Shown: positions 12,627-13,270 of the stretch, one piece after another
How the letters are laid out: every line of letters begins with the position of its first letter
How positions within the stretch are numbered: position 1 is the first letter of the stretch
Assembly (NCBI GenBank): GCA_002400405.1
Contig: DHFM01000038.1
Span: 1-13,270, forward strand
DNA from: Candidatus Moranbacteria bacterium UBA4824
GTDB taxonomy: Bacteria; Patescibacteriota; Minisyncoccia; Moranbacterales; UBA2206
Direction: 5' to 3'
DNA: 13,270 bases
Position numbers and translations under genes: made by a program
Notes under the pieces: generated by a model
Told to the model about the DNA's origin: nothing
The model's database searches: none
The model's input: the letters and a program-made list of their open reading frames with translations, nothing else

Positions 12627-13178
12627 TCACATTATAATTTCTTTGAATTTTGAAAGTGCCCGAATATGACGACTTTTGACAGTATTATAGGGAATGTTCA
12701 AAATTTGTGAAATTTCTTGCAAGGAAAAATCTTCCTTGTAGCGTAACATTAAAAGCGTGCGATAATCAGTTGGTAATTGATTTAATCTCGTTTCAAAAAC
12801 TTTTTCTCGCTCAGCTTTTTCCAAGATTTCTAGAGGTAAAACGCTTTCCGTTTTTATGTTTTCCAAAATATTATCGCCCTCCTCATTGAGAAAAGCAGAA
12901 AAGGGGATAGTCTTTTTCTTCTTGAGAAAATCATAGGCGGTATTTTTGGCAATGGCGAAAAGCCAAGTTTTGAAATTTTTTTGGGTGTCAAAACTTTTCA
13001 AATTTTTCCAAGCTTTGATGAAAGTCTCTTGCGTGAGATCATCTAGCGCGTCTTGATCTTGAATAAAAGTTCGCAGGAAATTATAAATCGAACGCAGATA
13101 CTTTTCGAGAATTTTTGCATAGGCGATATCATCGCCGGCAAAAAAAGCTTGAATTAGTTTTTTATCTTTTTCGTTCAT
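12627..13178 (-). CDS. ECF-type RNA polymerase sigma factor (sigma70 family, group 4)
   Basis: The 183-residue protein has both ECF domains. Sigma-2 contains DDLTQETFIKAWKNLKSFD (46-64) and FKTWLFAIAKNTAYDFLKKKK (69-89), which binds core polymerase and the -10 element. A linker (90-125) leads to sigma-4, with LPTDYRTLLMLRYKEDFSLQEISQILNIPYNTVKSR (135-170), a helix-turn-helix for the -35. It would direct transcription of an envelope-related regulon, probably including the downstream genes; autoregulation is common in this family. ATG 13178 fits a leaderless promoter: TTGGCT (13208-13213), 17 bp, TAAAGT (13185-13190), 6 nt, ATG on the minus strand. The promoter looks like a housekeeping one, with an extended TGA-TAAAGT -10. 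Confidence 0.95.
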   Translation of the reverse strand: MNEKDKKLIQAFFAGDDIAYAKILEKYLRSIYNFLRTFIQDQDALDDLTQETFIKAWKNLKSFDTQKNFKTWLFAIAKNTAYDFLKKKKTIPFSAFLNEEGDNILENIKTESVLPLEILEKAEREKVFETRLNQLPTDYRTLLMLRYKEDFSLQEISQILNIPYNTVKSRHIRALSKFKEIIM

Positions 13179-13184
13179 GACATT

Positions 13185-13213
13185 ACTTTATCACACAAGA
13201 AGTCACCAGCCAA
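13185..13213 (-). promoter_or_regulatory. Promoter of the ECF sigma operon, leaderless geometry
   Basis: On the minus strand TTGGCT (13208-13213), 17-bp spacer, TAAAGT (13185-13190), then AATGTC and ATG 13178. The -10 is extended by TGA. Confidence 0.55.
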
Positions 13214-13261
13214 CGCATGATTTTTTATCCATAGCTTTCATTTAGTTTTTTCTGGATTTTG

Positions 13262-13270
13262 TGGTAGAAT
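13262..13270 (+). promoter_or_regulatory. Extended -10 for a plus-strand gene beyond the window
   Basis: TGG-TAGAAT at the window's last bases matches the dedA promoter core TGC-TAGAAT. If the local pattern holds, a start codon should lie about 6-7 nt past the window end, divergent from the ECF operon. Confidence 0.4.

Noticed and set aside
1..13270. CRISPR array, transposase gene or rRNA
   Set aside because: I saw no regularly spaced direct repeats, no transposase motif and no rRNA sequence; the repeats are palindromic elements and MITE-like copies.

Overview
The window looks like a chromosomal segment of a Candidate Phyla Radiation (Patescibacteria) bacterium, probably of the Parcubacteria/Moranbacteria type. 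This is inference from an AT-rich, very compact layout, the gene families present, and short GC-rich palindromes. The code looks standard: TGA is used as a real stop, for example after the glycosyltransferase and the sigma factor, so the UGA-Gly code of Gracilibacteria does not apply.

Left part (1-5739). A partial smpB on the minus strand runs off the left edge and is divergent from a DedA-family membrane protein (421-1044). The DedA gene overlaps an (alpha/alpha)-barrel glycosidase-like gene (1013-2188). Next comes a foreign-looking cassette with its own promoter, two strong Shine-Dalgarno sites, a two-helix membrane protein, a 31-residue secreted peptide and an intrinsic terminator (2189-2666). 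Two alpha/beta hydrolases follow (2717-3685 and 3772-4593), then a GT4 glycosyltransferase (4594-5739) joined stop-to-start to the second hydrolase.

Middle (5730-8201). A palindromic repeat fills the gap between the convergent glycosyltransferase and recG. recG (minus strand) carries three different palindromic elements in frame. A tRNA-Arg with anticodon GCG follows on the plus strand.

Right part (8199-13178, minus strand). An apparent stress and efflux locus reads ECF sigma factor, small membrane protein in the anti-sigma position, membrane-anchored DUF5666-like protein, MacA/YknX-like adaptor, MacB/YknY-like ATPase, MacB/YknZ-like permease. Two ~150-bp MITE-like copies in the same orientation flank the adaptor gene.

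The most notable signals are: (1) a GC-rich palindromic element inserted in frame in both smpB and recG and read in the same frame in both, plus two further palindrome families in recG, similar in behaviour to Rickettsia palindromic elements; (2) a repeated promoter geometry, a -10 hexamer followed by 6-7 nt and then ATG, which predicts leaderless mRNAs for at least five genes, in contrast to the one cassette with strong Shine-Dalgarno sites; (3) the paired MITE-like elements.
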